This document shows positions 28,007 through 36,736 of a DNA stretch of 64,000 nt, piece after piece; positions within the stretch are counted from its first letter, which is position 1, and each line of letters begins with the position of its first letter. A program made the translations under genes and the position numbers. The notes below the pieces were generated by a model that saw only the letters and a list, made by a program, of their open reading frames with translations, was not told where the DNA came from and ran no database searches. This stretch comes from an uncultured Oligoflexia bacterium (GTDB lineage: Bacteria; Bdellovibrionota; Bacteriovoracia; Bacteriovoracales; Bacteriovoracaceae): contig CAJXPQ010000006.1 of assembly GCA_913058265.1 (NCBI GenBank), forward strand, positions 124,001 to 188,000, given 5' to 3'.

Positions 28007-28845
28007 TACTTTGTAAGTACTTCGATAATTTTTTTATTATCTTCAGAGATAAGGTCAGGGCTTGTTACAACAGCAAATTTATTTTCAGGAGTAAATTCGA
28101 TTGGATTTTTGACTAGGCTTGGAACAAGCTTTTCAATTAAAGTTTGAGCTGAGATATAGTTTTGGCCCATTACCTTCATAATTTCTTCAAGACTGCAGTG
28201 CTCTTCTTTCCAGCAATCATAATCTGTAACCATTGCAACTGTCGCATAGGCCATACCAGCTTCTTTGGCGAGGTATGCTTCAGGAACATTCGTCATACCA
28301 ATAACATCGCAACCAAAGCTCCTATAAAGCTCTGACTCCGCTCTACTTGAGAACTGCGGCCCCTCGATACAAATATACGTTCCACACTTTGAGAACTTAA
28401 CGTCTGTTGTAGCAAGTGTTTCAGCGATTCTATCATGTAAAGATTTTTCAACCGGGTATGCTGCAGAGACATGTCCTACCATTCCATCTTCAAAAAATGT
28501 TCTTGGTCTTTTACCCTTGGTCCAATCAATAAACTGATCAGGAAGTACAAAATGTGTTGGTGGATATTCTTCTTTTAATGAACCTACTGCCGAAATTGAG
28601 ACGACAGTGTTTACGCCAAATAGTTTCAAAGCATAAATATTTGCTCGGTAGTTTATTTCTGATGGGTTTATTGCATGTCCCTTGCCGTGACGTGGTAAAA
28701 AAAAGCACTTACTTCCATTTATATCTAACTCAAGTATCGCTGAGCTTGGCTTACCAAAGGGAGTTTCTACATTATGCTCAGCTACAACTGAAACTGACTC
28801 AATATTATAAATTCCACTTCCACCAATAATTCCAACAGTACTCAT
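28006..28845 (-). CDS. mtnP: S-methyl-5'-thioadenosine phosphorylase
   Basis: A purine phosphorylase-family enzyme that cleaves methylthioadenosine to adenine and methylthioribose-1-phosphate for polyamine/methionine salvage. It has the start TVGIIGGSGIYNIE, LPRHGKGH, NYRANIYALK, SAVGSL, CIEGPQFSSRAES and VIGMTNVPEA. The last two distinguish MTAP from PNP. The ATG at 28845 is chosen because AGGA precedes it and the protein then begins as in the family. A longer frame runs back into the dksA-like gene without support. Confidence 0.92.
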   Translation of the reverse strand: MSTVGIIGGSGIYNIESVSVVAEHNVETPFGKPSSAILELDINGSKCFFLPRHGKGHAINPSEINYRANIYALKLFGVNTVVSISAVGSLKEEYPPTHFVLPDQFIDWTKGKRPRTFFEDGMVGHVSAAYPVEKSLHDRIAETLATTDVKFSKCGTYICIEGPQFSSRAESELYRSFGCDVIGMTNVPEAYLAKEAGMAYATVAMVTDYDCWKEEHCSLEEIMKVMGQNYISAQTLIEKLVPSLVKNPIEFTPENKFAVVTSPDLISEDNKKIIEVLTK

Positions 28846-28852
28846 ATTTTTC

Positions 28853-29278
28853 CTATCGTGCACCCATAACAATGTTATCTTGTTTCCCAAGTGACTTAGA
28901 CTGTCTTGCCACAAAGTTACCTTGCTCTGCTCTCTCTGCTTCATCTTTACATGAGATACAAAGCTCTGCTGTCGGTCTTGCATTTAGTCTTTCGAACTTA
29001 ATATCACAGTCACACTCTTCGCAAGTTGCATATTCAGCATTATTTATTTTTTCTAAAGCTTTATTTAATTTTTTTGCATAAAAAACATCTCTATTTCTAA
29101 ATCTTATTAGTTGCGATCTTTCGTAGTCTGAAGTCGCTTGATCAATTTCATCAGGTCGATCATCACCAGATAAAATGTATTTATCATCAGTGTTCTCACT
29201 AAAAGATGCTACAAGTCTGTCTCTCTCTGCAGTAATTTTTTCTGTTAATGTCTTTAACTGTTTTTTCGTTAAGCTCAT
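28853..29278 (-). CDS. DksA/TraR-type zinc-finger regulator
   Basis: A 141-residue protein with an N-terminal coiled-coil region and a C4 zinc finger CEECDCDI...CISC near the end, followed by a short tail. DksA-type proteins bind the RNA polymerase secondary channel and modulate transcription with ppGpp. The coiled-coil tip residues DxxDxA are approximated by DDRPDEIDQA. It lies between mglA and mtnP in a tightly packed operon, so it may be a DksA paralogue rather than the main DksA. Confidence 0.85.
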   Translation of the reverse strand: MSLTKKQLKTLTEKITAERDRLVASFSENTDDKYILSGDDRPDEIDQATSDYERSQLIRFRNRDVFYAKKLNKALEKINNAEYATCEECDCDIKFERLNARPTAELCISCKDEAERAEQGNFVARQSKSLGKQDNIVMGAR

Positions 29279-29290
29279 TTTAACAACTCC

Positions 29291-29884
29291 TTAGCTATCT
29301 AGTCCGCCCTTAATATTAAGTAAGACTAACTTGCTGATAGTTTTTAATGTTTCAAAAACTCCCTCACCCTTCAAAGCACATGCTTCAAATGAAGGAAAAT
29401 CTGATTGATTATACTCTCTCTCTAAATCTTGTATATCTATTATATTTGGTAAATCTCTTTTGTTCCACTGCATGACAATTGGAATCTTTGTAAGATCATG
29501 TCCCTGTTCAACCAAATTCTTTTTTAGACCGTCTAAGCTTTCTTTGTTTGCTTCCATCTTATCGACTTGGGAGTCGGCGATAAAAACAATTCCATCGACA
29601 CCACGAAGAATAAGCTTACGGCTTGCTTCATAAAAAACTTGACCTGGAACAGTATATAGGTGAAACCTCGTCTTAAATCCGCGAATAACACCAAGGTCAA
29701 GTGGAAGAAAATCAAAAAACAATGTTCTTTCATTCTCTGTGTTCAGTGTAACCATTTGACCTTTATTCTTACTCGCTGTCTTTTGATAAACATGTTGAAT
29801 ATTTGTTGTCTTACCGCCCAGTCCCGGACCGTAATAAACGATTTTACAGTTAATTTCTTTAGCGTGATAGTTTACGAAAGACAT
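29291..29884 (-). CDS. mglA: MglA-like Ras-family GTPase
   Basis: A small cytoplasmic GTPase of the MglA family, which sets cell polarity and motility in Myxococcus and influences prey invasion in Bdellovibrio. It has the P-loop GPGLGGKTT (residues 19-27), the switch region with TLFFDFLPL, the YTVPGQ motif where Ras has DxxGQ, and WNKRDLPN in place of NKxD. Length 197 fits. Its ATG overlaps the stop of the roadblock gene by one base, so GTPase and likely regulator are made together. Confidence 0.92.
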   Translation of the reverse strand: MSFVNYHAKEINCKIVYYGPGLGGKTTNIQHVYQKTASKNKGQMVTLNTENERTLFFDFLPLDLGVIRGFKTRFHLYTVPGQVFYEASRKLILRGVDGIVFIADSQVDKMEANKESLDGLKKNLVEQGHDLTKIPIVMQWNKRDLPNIIDIQDLEREYNQSDFPSFEACALKGEGVFETLKTISKLVLLNIKGGLDS

Positions 29885-30366
29885 TAAACACCACCAAAAG
29901 AAAAAAGGTTATCCATTTCTGAATCACTTATATTAGTAAACAAATAACCTTCTCTGTTTTTATTATCATCATAACTTAATTCACTTAAATAAACCTCGAG
30001 GTTATCGCGAAGAAGTCTAATATATCTTTTAAGCTTAGCCGGGTTTTCTTCTTCAGAAAAAATTGCGCAGATGAAGTATATTTCACCCAAAATTCTTAAT
30101 GGTAAAATATGTAAACCGTTGAGGCTTGTATCAAAGCTCAAACGAAATTCGTCTTGCTCCGCCTGATCTCTCGTCATTGAAGAAAGAGAACTGGCGGCTT
30201 GCCACACACCACTAACTAAAGCTCCTATAGAGCTTGTTTCAAAACTATTGTCGATATTCGAATAAACATTGATACCGTCATTTCTAACAACAACCATTTT
30301 TGATGCTAATTTGTCATATTCATTTTCAGTAAAAAATTGATTCACTAAAAGATTTAAATTAACCAT
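29884..30366 (-). CDS. Roadblock/LC7-like protein, probable MglA partner
   Basis: A 160-residue protein with a predicted alpha/beta roadblock fold: a start helix, then [15 protein letters not shown] (strand-turn-strand), a helix with [14 protein letters not shown], and the strands [19 protein letters not shown]. MglB, the GAP of MglA, is a roadblock protein, and the gene is fused head to tail with mglA here. Similarity is to the fold, not to a specific MglB signature, so the GAP role is inferred from context. Confidence 0.7.
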   Translation of the reverse strand: MVNLNLLVNQFFTENEYDKLASKMVVVRNDGINVYSNIDNSFETSSIGALVSGVWQAASSLSSMTRDQAEQDEFRLSFDTSLNGLHILPLRILGEIYFICAIFSEEENPAKLKRYIRLLRDNLEVYLSELSYDDNKNREGYLFTNISDSEMDNLFSFGGV

Positions 30367-30959
30367 TAAAGTCTCTTTCTATTTTCTAATGCTTTAGAGA
30401 TTGTAAGGGGATCCAAGTACTCTAATGATCCACCCATTGGAACTCCAAAACCTATTCTTTCAACTTGAACATCTTTTAGCAGTTGCTTTATGTAAGAACA
30501 AGTTGCATCGCCTTCAACTGAGGGGTTAATTGCCAGTACAACATTTTGTATATTTAATTTGTTTACACGTTCTACAACTTTACTAATTTTTAGCTGATCA
30601 GGTCCAATTCCTAGTAGAGGATTTAGCACACCTCCTAACACATGGTAAAGGCCCGTAAACTCATTACTTCTTTCTATTGCTAATAAATCATTGATGTTTT
30701 CTACGATACATAGTGAACCTGCAAATGCTCTCGACTCTGAACTACAAATTTGACATTGGTCATCATTAGAATAAAGTCCGCATTCAGAACATTTTTTTGT
30801 ATCTCTTAAATCTTTTACAGCTTGGGAAAAAACATTAAGCTCTTCCCCTTCCCACTTAAGCATACTCATGACTTGCCTCAGGGCAGTTTTCCCGCCGACA
30901 CCAGGAAGTTTTGCAAAACATCTTACTGTATTTTGAATTGAATCAGGAAGTTCAATCAT
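30366..30959 (-). CDS. recR: Recombination mediator RecR
   Basis: RecR loads RecA with RecF/RecO at gaps. The 197-residue protein has the N-terminal HhH-like LPGVGGKTALR, a four-cysteine zinc motif CSECGLYSNDDQCQIC, and a Toprim domain with CIVENINDLLAIE and YHVLGGVLNPL, ending in GVPMGGSLEYLD. It overlaps ybaB and the roadblock gene by one base each. Confidence 0.95.
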   Translation of the reverse strand: MIELPDSIQNTVRCFAKLPGVGGKTALRQVMSMLKWEGEELNVFSQAVKDLRDTKKCSECGLYSNDDQCQICSSESRAFAGSLCIVENINDLLAIERSNEFTGLYHVLGGVLNPLLGIGPDQLKISKVVERVNKLNIQNVVLAINPSVEGDATCSYIKQLLKDVQVERIGFGVPMGGSLEYLDPLTISKALENRKRL

Positions 30960-31270
30960 TAAAAAAGCCCGGGGATATTTAATCCACCAGTAACTTTACT
31001 CATTGCATTTGAAACTGTTTCTGACGATTCCTTAAGCGCTTGAGTAACTGCTGTCTTCACTAGCTCTTCCAGCATCTCCACATCATCTGGGTCTACACAT
31101 TCTTTATTTATATTAATTGAAATTAGTTCTTGTTTTCCATTAACAACAGCTTTTACCATTCCGCCACCAGAGCTTGCCTCAAACTCCCGTGTATCAAGTT
31201 CTTTTTGAAGTGCTCCCATTTTAGATTGCATCTGTTGTGCTTGTTTCATCATTTGGTTAATGTTGGCCAT
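30959..31270 (-). CDS. YbaB/EbfC nucleoid-associated protein
   Basis: A 103-residue DNA-binding protein with the family start NINQMMKQAQQMQSKM, the GGGMVKAVVNGKQEL core and the acidic DPDDVEMLEELV helix. It is found in the dnaX-ybaB-recR order conserved in bacteria. The start follows the dnaX stop by 11 bases. Its role is thought to be chromatin-like binding that affects transcription. Confidence 0.93.
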   Translation of the reverse strand: MANINQMMKQAQQMQSKMGALQKELDTREFEASSGGGMVKAVVNGKQELISININKECVDPDDVEMLEELVKTAVTQALKESSETVSNAMSKVTGGLNIPGLF

Positions 31271-31281
31271 GGTATCTCCCT

Positions 31282-32937
31282 TTACTCTTCACCGATGAGA
31301 ACGACTTTATCTACCTTAGTATTAAAGAGCTCTTCAGCGTTCAATATATATTTATTATTCAAAATCTTATCCCTTTTAAGTTGTGCTTCTTTCATCTCTT
31401 TATCTTCTTCAATTTCAACAACGCTTAAGAACTTTGAGTCCACTTTCATATCGTGGGATAATACCTCAAAATTTAGTTGAAACATCTCTACTGGTTGACT
31501 CCAGTAATCTGCCATTTCTTGTTTTAGAGGCTTATAATTTTCAGGATCTTTTAAAAAGTCATGAAAAATTTTACACTCTTCTGAGAATTGTACTATTAGA
31601 TTACTATTCTCTTTACCAAGATCATTTTTATTTAATAAATTTCCACGCTCAAGATTCATAAGAAGAGATCGACTTACTGAACTTAAGTGTTTTAAAAATC
31701 CGTCCCAAGTTAAATCTTTCTTCTCTTGAGTTTCAACCGGCTCAATAACTACTTCTTGCTCAACTACTTCTACTGCGACTGGAGCTGGAGCCTCTACTTT
31801 GTTATCCGACTTGTCTTCAGACTTTTTTTTTGACTGAAGAGGTACTGATGCTTGGGTAAGAACCATTTCTCGAAGTGCAACTTTGACCAAAGAAAAACCA
31901 CATGTTTTTTCTGGATCAAATGAGTTTAGTGCCCATTCAAAATCTTTCGTTAATGATTCATAAATCCACATAACTTCCACGATACTGACATTGGCTAAAA
32001 CATCTGCATCGAGATCAGATGATATATTTCCCTTGTCATCAAGGTTTGTAATCATTTCATAAAGCTTATCTAAGATTTGTTTTGTAAAAGCCTTAAGATC
32101 TACGTTTTCACTTAAGACTTGATTGAATGCTGTTAAAGTTGCATTTTTATCTTTATCAAACATGGCATTTAATATTAGGTTTAGTGATTTTGTATGGGCC
32201 ATACCAAGAGACATATAAAGGATGTCTTCTGTAATTTTTAATCCACTTGATAAGCTTATGACCTGATCCATTAGGGATAATGCATCTCTAAACGATCCAT
32301 TTCCTTGCTTTGCAAGTTCATGAACTAATTCGTCACTTTCAAATTCAATACCCTCAAATTTGGCAATCTTATATAATTGTTCTTTTAGCTCACTTACAGA
32401 TGCATTTTTAAAATCAAAACGCTGACATCTGGAAAGAACTGTTCCTAAAAGTTTTTGTGGGTCTGTTGTCGCAAAAATAAAAACAACATGTTTTGGTGGC
32501 TCTTCCAATGTTTTCAATAAAGCATTAAACGCATTTACCGTTAGCATATGTACTTCATCAATAACGTAGACTTTATACTTTCCGTTAGTTGGTAGATATT
32601 GAACGTTTTCGATTAGATCTCTAATATCATCAACGCTATTATTTGAAGCACCATCAATTTCTAAATAATCAAGAGAGTTTCCTTGCTCGATACCAGTACA
32701 TGAATCACATGTTAAACATGGTTCGCCAGCTTCAGATAAATTTTGGCATTTTATCGCTTTGGCAAAAAGCCTCGCAATTGTCGTTTTTCCGATTCCTCTT
32801 GTTCCAGATAATAAGTAAGCATGGCCGATTTTATCTGACTTAATTGAGTTCACTAAAGTCCGAACAATATGACTTTGTCCTGCGACATCTGAAAAATATT
32901 TGGGGCGCCATTTACGCGCTAAAACCTGGTAACTCAA
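31282..32937 (-). CDS. dnaX: DNA polymerase III subunit tau/gamma
   Basis: The clamp-loader ATPase. Walker A GTRGIGKTT starts at residue 45. The zinc-binding cysteines CQNLSEAGEPCLTCDSC follow, then IDEVHML (Walker B) and LEEPPKHVVFIFATT with the SRC sensor LSRCQRF. Domains I-III end near residue 365. The rest (VEAPAP..VVEQEV..) is a linker and a degenerate tau tail. At residues 369-372 the codons TCA AAA AAA AAG make an A9-G run whose -1 frame reads Val and then stop, giving a 373-residue gamma form. The SRP RNA gene is immediately upstream. Confidence 0.96.
   Translation of the reverse strand: MSYQVLARKWRPKYFSDVAGQSHIVRTLVNSIKSDKIGHAYLLSGTRGIGKTTIARLFAKAIKCQNLSEAGEPCLTCDSCTGIEQGNSLDYLEIDGASNNSVDDIRDLIENVQYLPTNGKYKVYVIDEVHMLTVNAFNALLKTLEEPPKHVVFIFATTDPQKLLGTVLSRCQRFDFKNASVSELKEQLYKIAKFEGIEFESDELVHELAKQGNGSFRDALSLMDQVISLSSGLKITEDILYMSLGMAHTKSLNLILNAMFDKDKNATLTAFNQVLSENVDLKAFTKQILDKLYEMITNLDDKGNISSDLDADVLANVSIVEVMWIYESLTKDFEWALNSFDPEKTCGFSLVKVALREMVLTQASVPLQSKKKSEDKSDNKVEAPAPVAVEVVEQEVVIEPVETQEKKDLTWDGFLKHLSSVSRSLLMNLERGNLLNKNDLGKENSNLIVQFSEECKIFHDFLKDPENYKPLKQEMADYWSQPVEMFQLNFEVLSHDMKVDSKFLSVVEIEEDKEMKEAQLKRDKILNNKYILNAEELFNTKVDKVVLIGEE
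31822..31832 (-). other. A9 slippery site in dnaX (programmed frameshift or transcriptional slippage)
   Basis: On the coding strand nine As and a G follow TC in phase A-AAA-AAG, the heptamer used in E. coli dnaX. After a -1 shift the next codons are GTC and TGA, so termination is immediate. The run of nine As is also long enough for Thermus-type transcriptional slippage. I see no clear stimulatory Shine-Dalgarno sequence upstream. Confidence 0.6.
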
Positions 32938-33060
32938 GCGTTTTCCCTCTCTCTAATATTGAAATTATGGCCAAAATAATAGAGGTGAGTATCAATGTCA
33001 ATTCGCAGCTTGGTATGATGGTAAATGTTAGAAAATTATAAGGGATTTTTGTTTAAAGAA

Positions 33061-33150
33061 AGTGGCAGCTTACACAAAGTAAATACTAGTCCCGTTGCTC
33101 CCTTCCGGGCCTGGCGGAATAACCAGCATTACAATCGTAAACTGCCACCT
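33061..33150 (-). ncRNA. ffs: Small signal recognition particle RNA (4.5S)
   Basis: On the minus strand the ends GGTGGCAG and CTGCCAC pair to close a ~90-nt hairpin. The apical part contains the invariant SRP domain IV sequence GCCAGGCCCGGAAGGGAGCA, with the GGAA tetraloop and asymmetric loop. This RNA binds Ffh for cotranslational protein targeting. Position just upstream of dnaX is common. Exact 5' and 3' ends are uncertain by a few bases. Confidence 0.95.
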
Positions 33151-33152
33151 GC

Positions 33153-33182
33153 ATATTAATCAATACGGTATTTCTTTGTAAA
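33153..33182 (-). promoter_or_regulatory. Promoter of the SRP RNA
   Basis: On the minus strand TTTACA and TAATAT stand 18 bases apart, and the -10 ends a few bases ahead of the predicted RNA 5' end near 33149. Both hexamers are moderate matches to the sigma-70 consensus. Confidence 0.5.
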
Positions 33183-33189
33183 GAAAAAT

Positions 33190-33687
33190 CTATTTAACGC
33201 GTAGTGGGATTTTTTCTTCTGAAACTAAATAAGAAGCTGCTATATTTAATTTTATGATTTCTGCCCCATATTCATAGGTAAGATGATCGGCCGTGTCACA
33301 ACCTCTATGGTAACAAGGTGTCTTTGTTGGCCAGTGCTCTATAGTGAGAACTGATGGAATCCCCTCTTTCAAAAATGGTACATGATCACTTCCCCATGCT
33401 GGAGTGACAATATTTGGCTCTAACTTTGTATATGTTGTTACAACTTTTGCCATCCATTCAGCATATGCAACAAATTTTTTGTTTGTTTCGAGATCAACAA
33501 GCTTATTATCTTTATTGTATCCGATCATATCCATGTTTATGACGAATTTTATTTTTGCGATATCTCCACTCGCCTTATACTTTTTAACAAAATGCTTTGC
33601 ACCTCTTAGACCTTGCTCTTCGCCATTCGTTGCAAAAAATATAAATGTTTTCTTTGGGCTTATGGATGTTATCCGTTTAGCGATCAT
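33190..33687 (-). pseudogene. M28 family aminopeptidase, C-terminal remnant
   Basis: 165 residues from an internal ATG. It keeps the second half of an M28 zinc peptidase domain: ATNGEEQGLRG (catalytic and metal Glu), INMDMIGY (metal Asp), and GSDHVPFLKEGIPSV (metal His). The frame reads upstream of the ATG through SYNTGLLMIAKRI, matching the helix that normally follows the PGADDN motif. The HxD and PGADDN metal ligands themselves are missing. The N-terminal remnant lies 46 bases upstream in another frame, so one gene has been disrupted. The fragment cannot be an active peptidase. Confidence 0.85.
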
Positions 33688-33733
33688 AAGCAGTCCTGTG
33701 TTGTAACTAGGCCTATAGACTTCATTTCACTTT

Positions 33734-34123
33734 CTATGTAATTGCAGCATTAACATTATCATCGGTACCGGATTTTCTTTTTCCAAAGCTTGCCACTTTT
33801 TCTGTAATAGCTTTCATTCTTTCTGCACTAACGTCACTTATTAAAGCTTCCACTGTTGGACTTTTTACAAGTTCTTTTGTTGACACTGGTTTATAATTTA
33901 AGACATCTTCTTTTGAAATACTTTGAAGTGAGTTTTTCATCTCGGTAGTAAGTTTTGCTTTCGCTTTTATTGTGACAAGAAGAGTTCTTCCTTTTGATTT
34001 GATAATATTTACATGGGGATATAATTCACTTAATAAATGTGGCTCATGACTAGTCACCAAATAGAGTTTACTTGCATATAAATTTGATGAAAAAAATACG
34101 AGAATCAATACTAAGCTTTTCAT
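33734..34123 (-). pseudogene. M28 family aminopeptidase, N-terminal remnant
   Basis: 129 residues with a signal peptide (cleavage near LYAS) and the propeptide-like N-terminus of secreted M28 peptidases, ending at VASFGKRKSGTDDNVNA. There the frame runs into a TAG. One base further on, the -1 frame continues as NYIESEMKSIGL, the expected next helix. A single-base deletion at about 33743 therefore broke the frame. A larger internal deletion then removed the segment before the C-terminal remnant. Confidence 0.82.
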
Positions 34124-34220
34124 TTAGAACTCCAGATGAAGTTTTGAAAATCATATTCCCCTAATCCTCAATCGGCAATTACATGAGCAAAACACTTTTA
34201 TGTTTCATGGAATATTATTT

Positions 34221-34229
34221 TGGTATAAT
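34221..34229 (+). promoter_or_regulatory. Extended -10 promoter of the response regulator gene
   Basis: TGGTATAAT matches the extended -10 consensus TGnTATAAT perfectly. It lies 28 bases upstream of the ATG, with AAGG in between as ribosome site. No clear -35 is present, which is acceptable for this promoter type. Confidence 0.65.
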
Positions 34230-34257
34230 AAACCCTTAATTAAACAAGGTTTTAAAT

Positions 34258-34881
34258 ATGCTTAAAAATATACTTATTGTAGATGATGATCCTGCGATGA
34301 TTGAACTCGTTACAGATTATTTAAGACTTTATGGAGTACCTCAAAGTCAGATTTTTTCTTCCCTTGATCCGATGGAAGCTCTTGAAATTTTCAATAAGAA
34401 TAAACATTCTATGTATCTACTTATCTGTGATTACTATATGCCAAAAGCAAATGGTATTGAGCTTTGTGAATTACTTAAAAGTTCACAGCCTCAGCTCTCT
34501 GTAATCTTACAAACTGGAGATTCAAACATTGATGTTAAGAAGTTAAAAAATATAGATACCGTTCTCCACAAACCTTTTGACTATAAAGCCTTTGAAGCGG
34601 CGATGAAAAGCCAAAGTTTTAATCTTCCAAAGTATGATATTACAAGAACTGAAGATAGAGTTCCTCTTGGCAAAGATCAAACTAGCGTTATTATTTCCAA
34701 AGCACCTGACATTGCCTTAAACGGACTTCTTTTCAATCAGTCTTCAAATGGTTGTGGTGTTATATTAAGTTCAGCTTCTGGATTAAATATTGGAGATACT
34801 GTTAAAATCTCAATTAAGAACTTAAAAGCTGAAACATTAGAGCATGATACGCAACAAGAAATGGACGCTATCGTTGCCTAG
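34258..34881 (+). CDS. Response regulator with C-terminal PilZ-like domain, truncated by in-frame TAG
   Basis: Residues 1-120 form a CheY-like receiver: acidic DDD near residue 9, phosphoacceptor Asp in LICDYYMP, Thr in QTGD, and Lys in HKPF. After a linker, residues 136-207 resemble a PilZ domain, with RVPLGK, SSNGCGVIL and GDTVKISI. The frame ends at TAG 34879-34881 after GCC. The next 17 codons in the same frame (LEFVDIETFKVGLKYKL, then TAA at 34933) are a typical PilZ C-terminus, where a Trp is expected at the TAG. It is probably a Trp-to-amber nonsense mutation. Confidence 0.8.
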   Translation: MLKNILIVDDDPAMIELVTDYLRLYGVPQSQIFSSLDPMEALEIFNKNKHSMYLLICDYYMPKANGIELCELLKSSQPQLSVILQTGDSNIDVKKLKNIDTVLHKPFDYKAFEAAMKSQSFNLPKYDITRTEDRVPLGKDQTSVIISKAPDIALNGLLFNQSSNGCGVILSSASGLNIGDTVKISIKNLKAETLEHDTQQEMDAIVA

Positions 34882-34935
34882 CTTGAGTTTGTAGATATTG
34901 AGACTTTTAAAGTTGGATTAAAGTACAAACTCTAA
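34882..34935 (+). pseudogene. Severed C-terminus of the PilZ domain
   Basis: 17 in-frame sense codons beyond the TAG of the response regulator gene encode the final PilZ strand and helix (KVGLKYKL at the end), closing with TAA. They lack their own start. They show that the upstream stop is recent, or is read through. Confidence 0.7.
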
Positions 34936-34942
34936 CTAGAGA

Positions 34943-36712
34943 TTATATATACGTAAACTGAACAGATCCAGAACCTACCATTCCATCCGAATTCATAACA
35001 TCAACATTGTATGTACCAGCTGAATTTGCTCCCGTCTTACATGTAATCTGGGTCGGAGAATCAACAGTTAAGGCAGTACAGTTGGCGCCACCGATATTAA
35101 CAGTTGCACCAAACTCAAAATCATTTCCTGTTATTATAATAGTTACCCCACCTACAAGTGCACCACTTGAAACATCAAGACTAGTTGCAGTTGGAATTGG
35201 TCCTCCACCATCAGTAATAGTCCAACCAAGTAAGGTGGACTTTGAACTTATTCCAAAAAAGTCATACATAACAGATCCATCACCAACAATACCTAAACTT
35301 AAGTTAGCTCCAGGTATATATGAAGATATTGTATTTAAAAAATTAGTATAGTTCGGTCCAGAAATCCCCGAACCATCGAGCATACTAGTCATATTCGCTA
35401 CCTTCCCTACATTCCAACTTGTTATGTCTGGGTTAGCAACTGTTGCATTAGCAAACATAAAACTCATATTTGTAACATTACTTGTATCCCAACTAGAAAC
35501 ATCTAGAGAAGTAAGTGCTGTAGCACCTCTAAACATCTCAATTGCCCTTGTCACACTAGAAGTATTCCCCCCGGCAAAGCTTATAAGACTTGTGCAATTT
35601 TTAAATGCATAATTTAAGTTAGTCCATCCCATATCACCAAAATCTACAACACTATCAATTTTACTATTGTAATTTGCCAGTGTTCCAGCTGCAGTTGCAT
35701 CCCAATGGGTAATTAATCCAGAAATAGTTACCGTATAGGTTCCTGGAGAAGTGTAATTATGAACTTTTGCAGGATCGTTCCATGTATTAATTGTATCTGA
35801 GCTTCCATCTCCCCAGTCAACACTAAAGGCATAAGTACCAGAAGAGCTAAGAGGTAATTCTATATCCTCAGCAGCACTACCAGTGGTCCACGTAGATACA
35901 AAAGGTAGTGCTCCTAATGACATCGAAGTTGTCTCAAGAAAAATTGAAACAGTACTGCTATCATCCGCAAGATCAATCGTATTTGCTGGATCACTTAAGA
36001 TGACCGAACTTATATCTGATAAACCCACTGGCATTATAAAGGTTTCTTTATCGCCTATACATCCAGCTGAATTGTAAGCGACTATTTCTGTTTTAAAAAA
36101 GCTTGAGCTTTGACCACCAAAAGGTAGATTCAGAGGTAGTGTTCCAACTCCAGTCGCTAGGTCTATACACTCACTATTTAAAAGGTCTTTATTTCCTACA
36201 AAGTCGGTAATAAGATTTACTTTAACCGAGTTGGTCGTCCCCTCAGATCCCGTACAATTAGATGATACTAAAGGTGTCCCTGGGTTAGTCGTACAAGAAT
36301 GTATTGTTATAGCTGTAAATTGGTTTACATCAATAAAGCTAGACTCTGTACTCGTTGGTAAAAGACATTTTGCATTTGTTATGGAAAAGTTAACTTCGTC
36401 ATCTCCCCCAGTTAAATTTGCAAAAGCTCCACCACATTTAGCAGTGCCTTCCATAATATTTGGGCCATCCCAGCCAACAATAAACAGATTCCAACTACCA
36501 TTATTTAAAGTGATATTATCTTGTCCGTCCTTAAAATTTATAGAAACTTTTTCTTGAGTCGTTCTATTGTGACCATACAAGACCATACCGCCCGGCATAT
36601 TAACTCCGGCCGCTGCAATGGAAGAAACGCTCACCTTAAGTTGAGATGTTTCCTGCTCAGCTCCACAAGAGATCATTGTAAAAATGGTTAATATTAAAAG
36701 TAGTACTCTAAT
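34943..36712 (-). CDS. BspA-like surface lipoprotein (PKD, DUF285 and IPT/TIG domains)
   Basis: About 589 residues. The reading frame extends upstream of the first ATG through a hydrophobic RVLLLILTIFTMISC segment, a lipoprotein signal ending at Cys. No ATG, GTG or TTG starts it; an ATT at 36712 lies 6 bases after GGAG and is the best start. Order: N-terminal beta region; a PKD-like segment (FSVDWGDGSSDTI); BspA/DUF285 leucine-rich repeats (LTSLDVSSWDTSNVTNMSFMF); and a C-terminal IPT/TIG fold. It is probably an outer-membrane or surface adhesin. A sigma-28-like promoter lies upstream. Confidence 0.78.
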   Translation of the reverse strand: MRVLLLILTIFTMISCGAEQETSQLKVSVSSIAAAGVNMPGGMVLYGHNRTTQEKVSINFKDGQDNITLNNGSWNLFIVGWDGPNIMEGTAKCGGAFANLTGGDDEVNFSITNAKCLLPTSTESSFIDVNQFTAITIHSCTTNPGTPLVSSNCTGSEGTTNSVKVNLITDFVGNKDLLNSECIDLATGVGTLPLNLPFGGQSSSFFKTEIVAYNSAGCIGDKETFIMPVGLSDISSVILSDPANTIDLADDSSTVSIFLETTSMSLGALPFVSTWTTGSAAEDIELPLSSSGTYAFSVDWGDGSSDTINTWNDPAKVHNYTSPGTYTVTISGLITHWDATAAGTLANYNSKIDSVVDFGDMGWTNLNYAFKNCTSLISFAGGNTSSVTRAIEMFRGATALTSLDVSSWDTSNVTNMSFMFANATVANPDITSWNVGKVANMTSMLDGSGISGPNYTNFLNTISSYIPGANLSLGIVGDGSVMYDFFGISSKSTLLGWTITDGGGPIPTATSLDVSSGALVGGVTIIITGNDFEFGATVNIGGANCTALTVDSPTQITCKTGANSAGTYNVDVMNSDGMVGSGSVQFTYI

Positions 36713-36736
36713 AACTTTCTCCAGTTCTATATCTTC

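Noticed and set aside
28846-28983. Extended N-terminus for mtnP
   Set aside because: The open frame runs inside the dksA-like gene, has no family similarity, and a good ribosome site supports ATG 28845.
34001-34200. Independent small secreted protein gene at 33734-34123
   Set aside because: It has a signal peptide, but its end aligns with the M28 N-terminal region and continues in the next frame, so it is a pseudogene piece.
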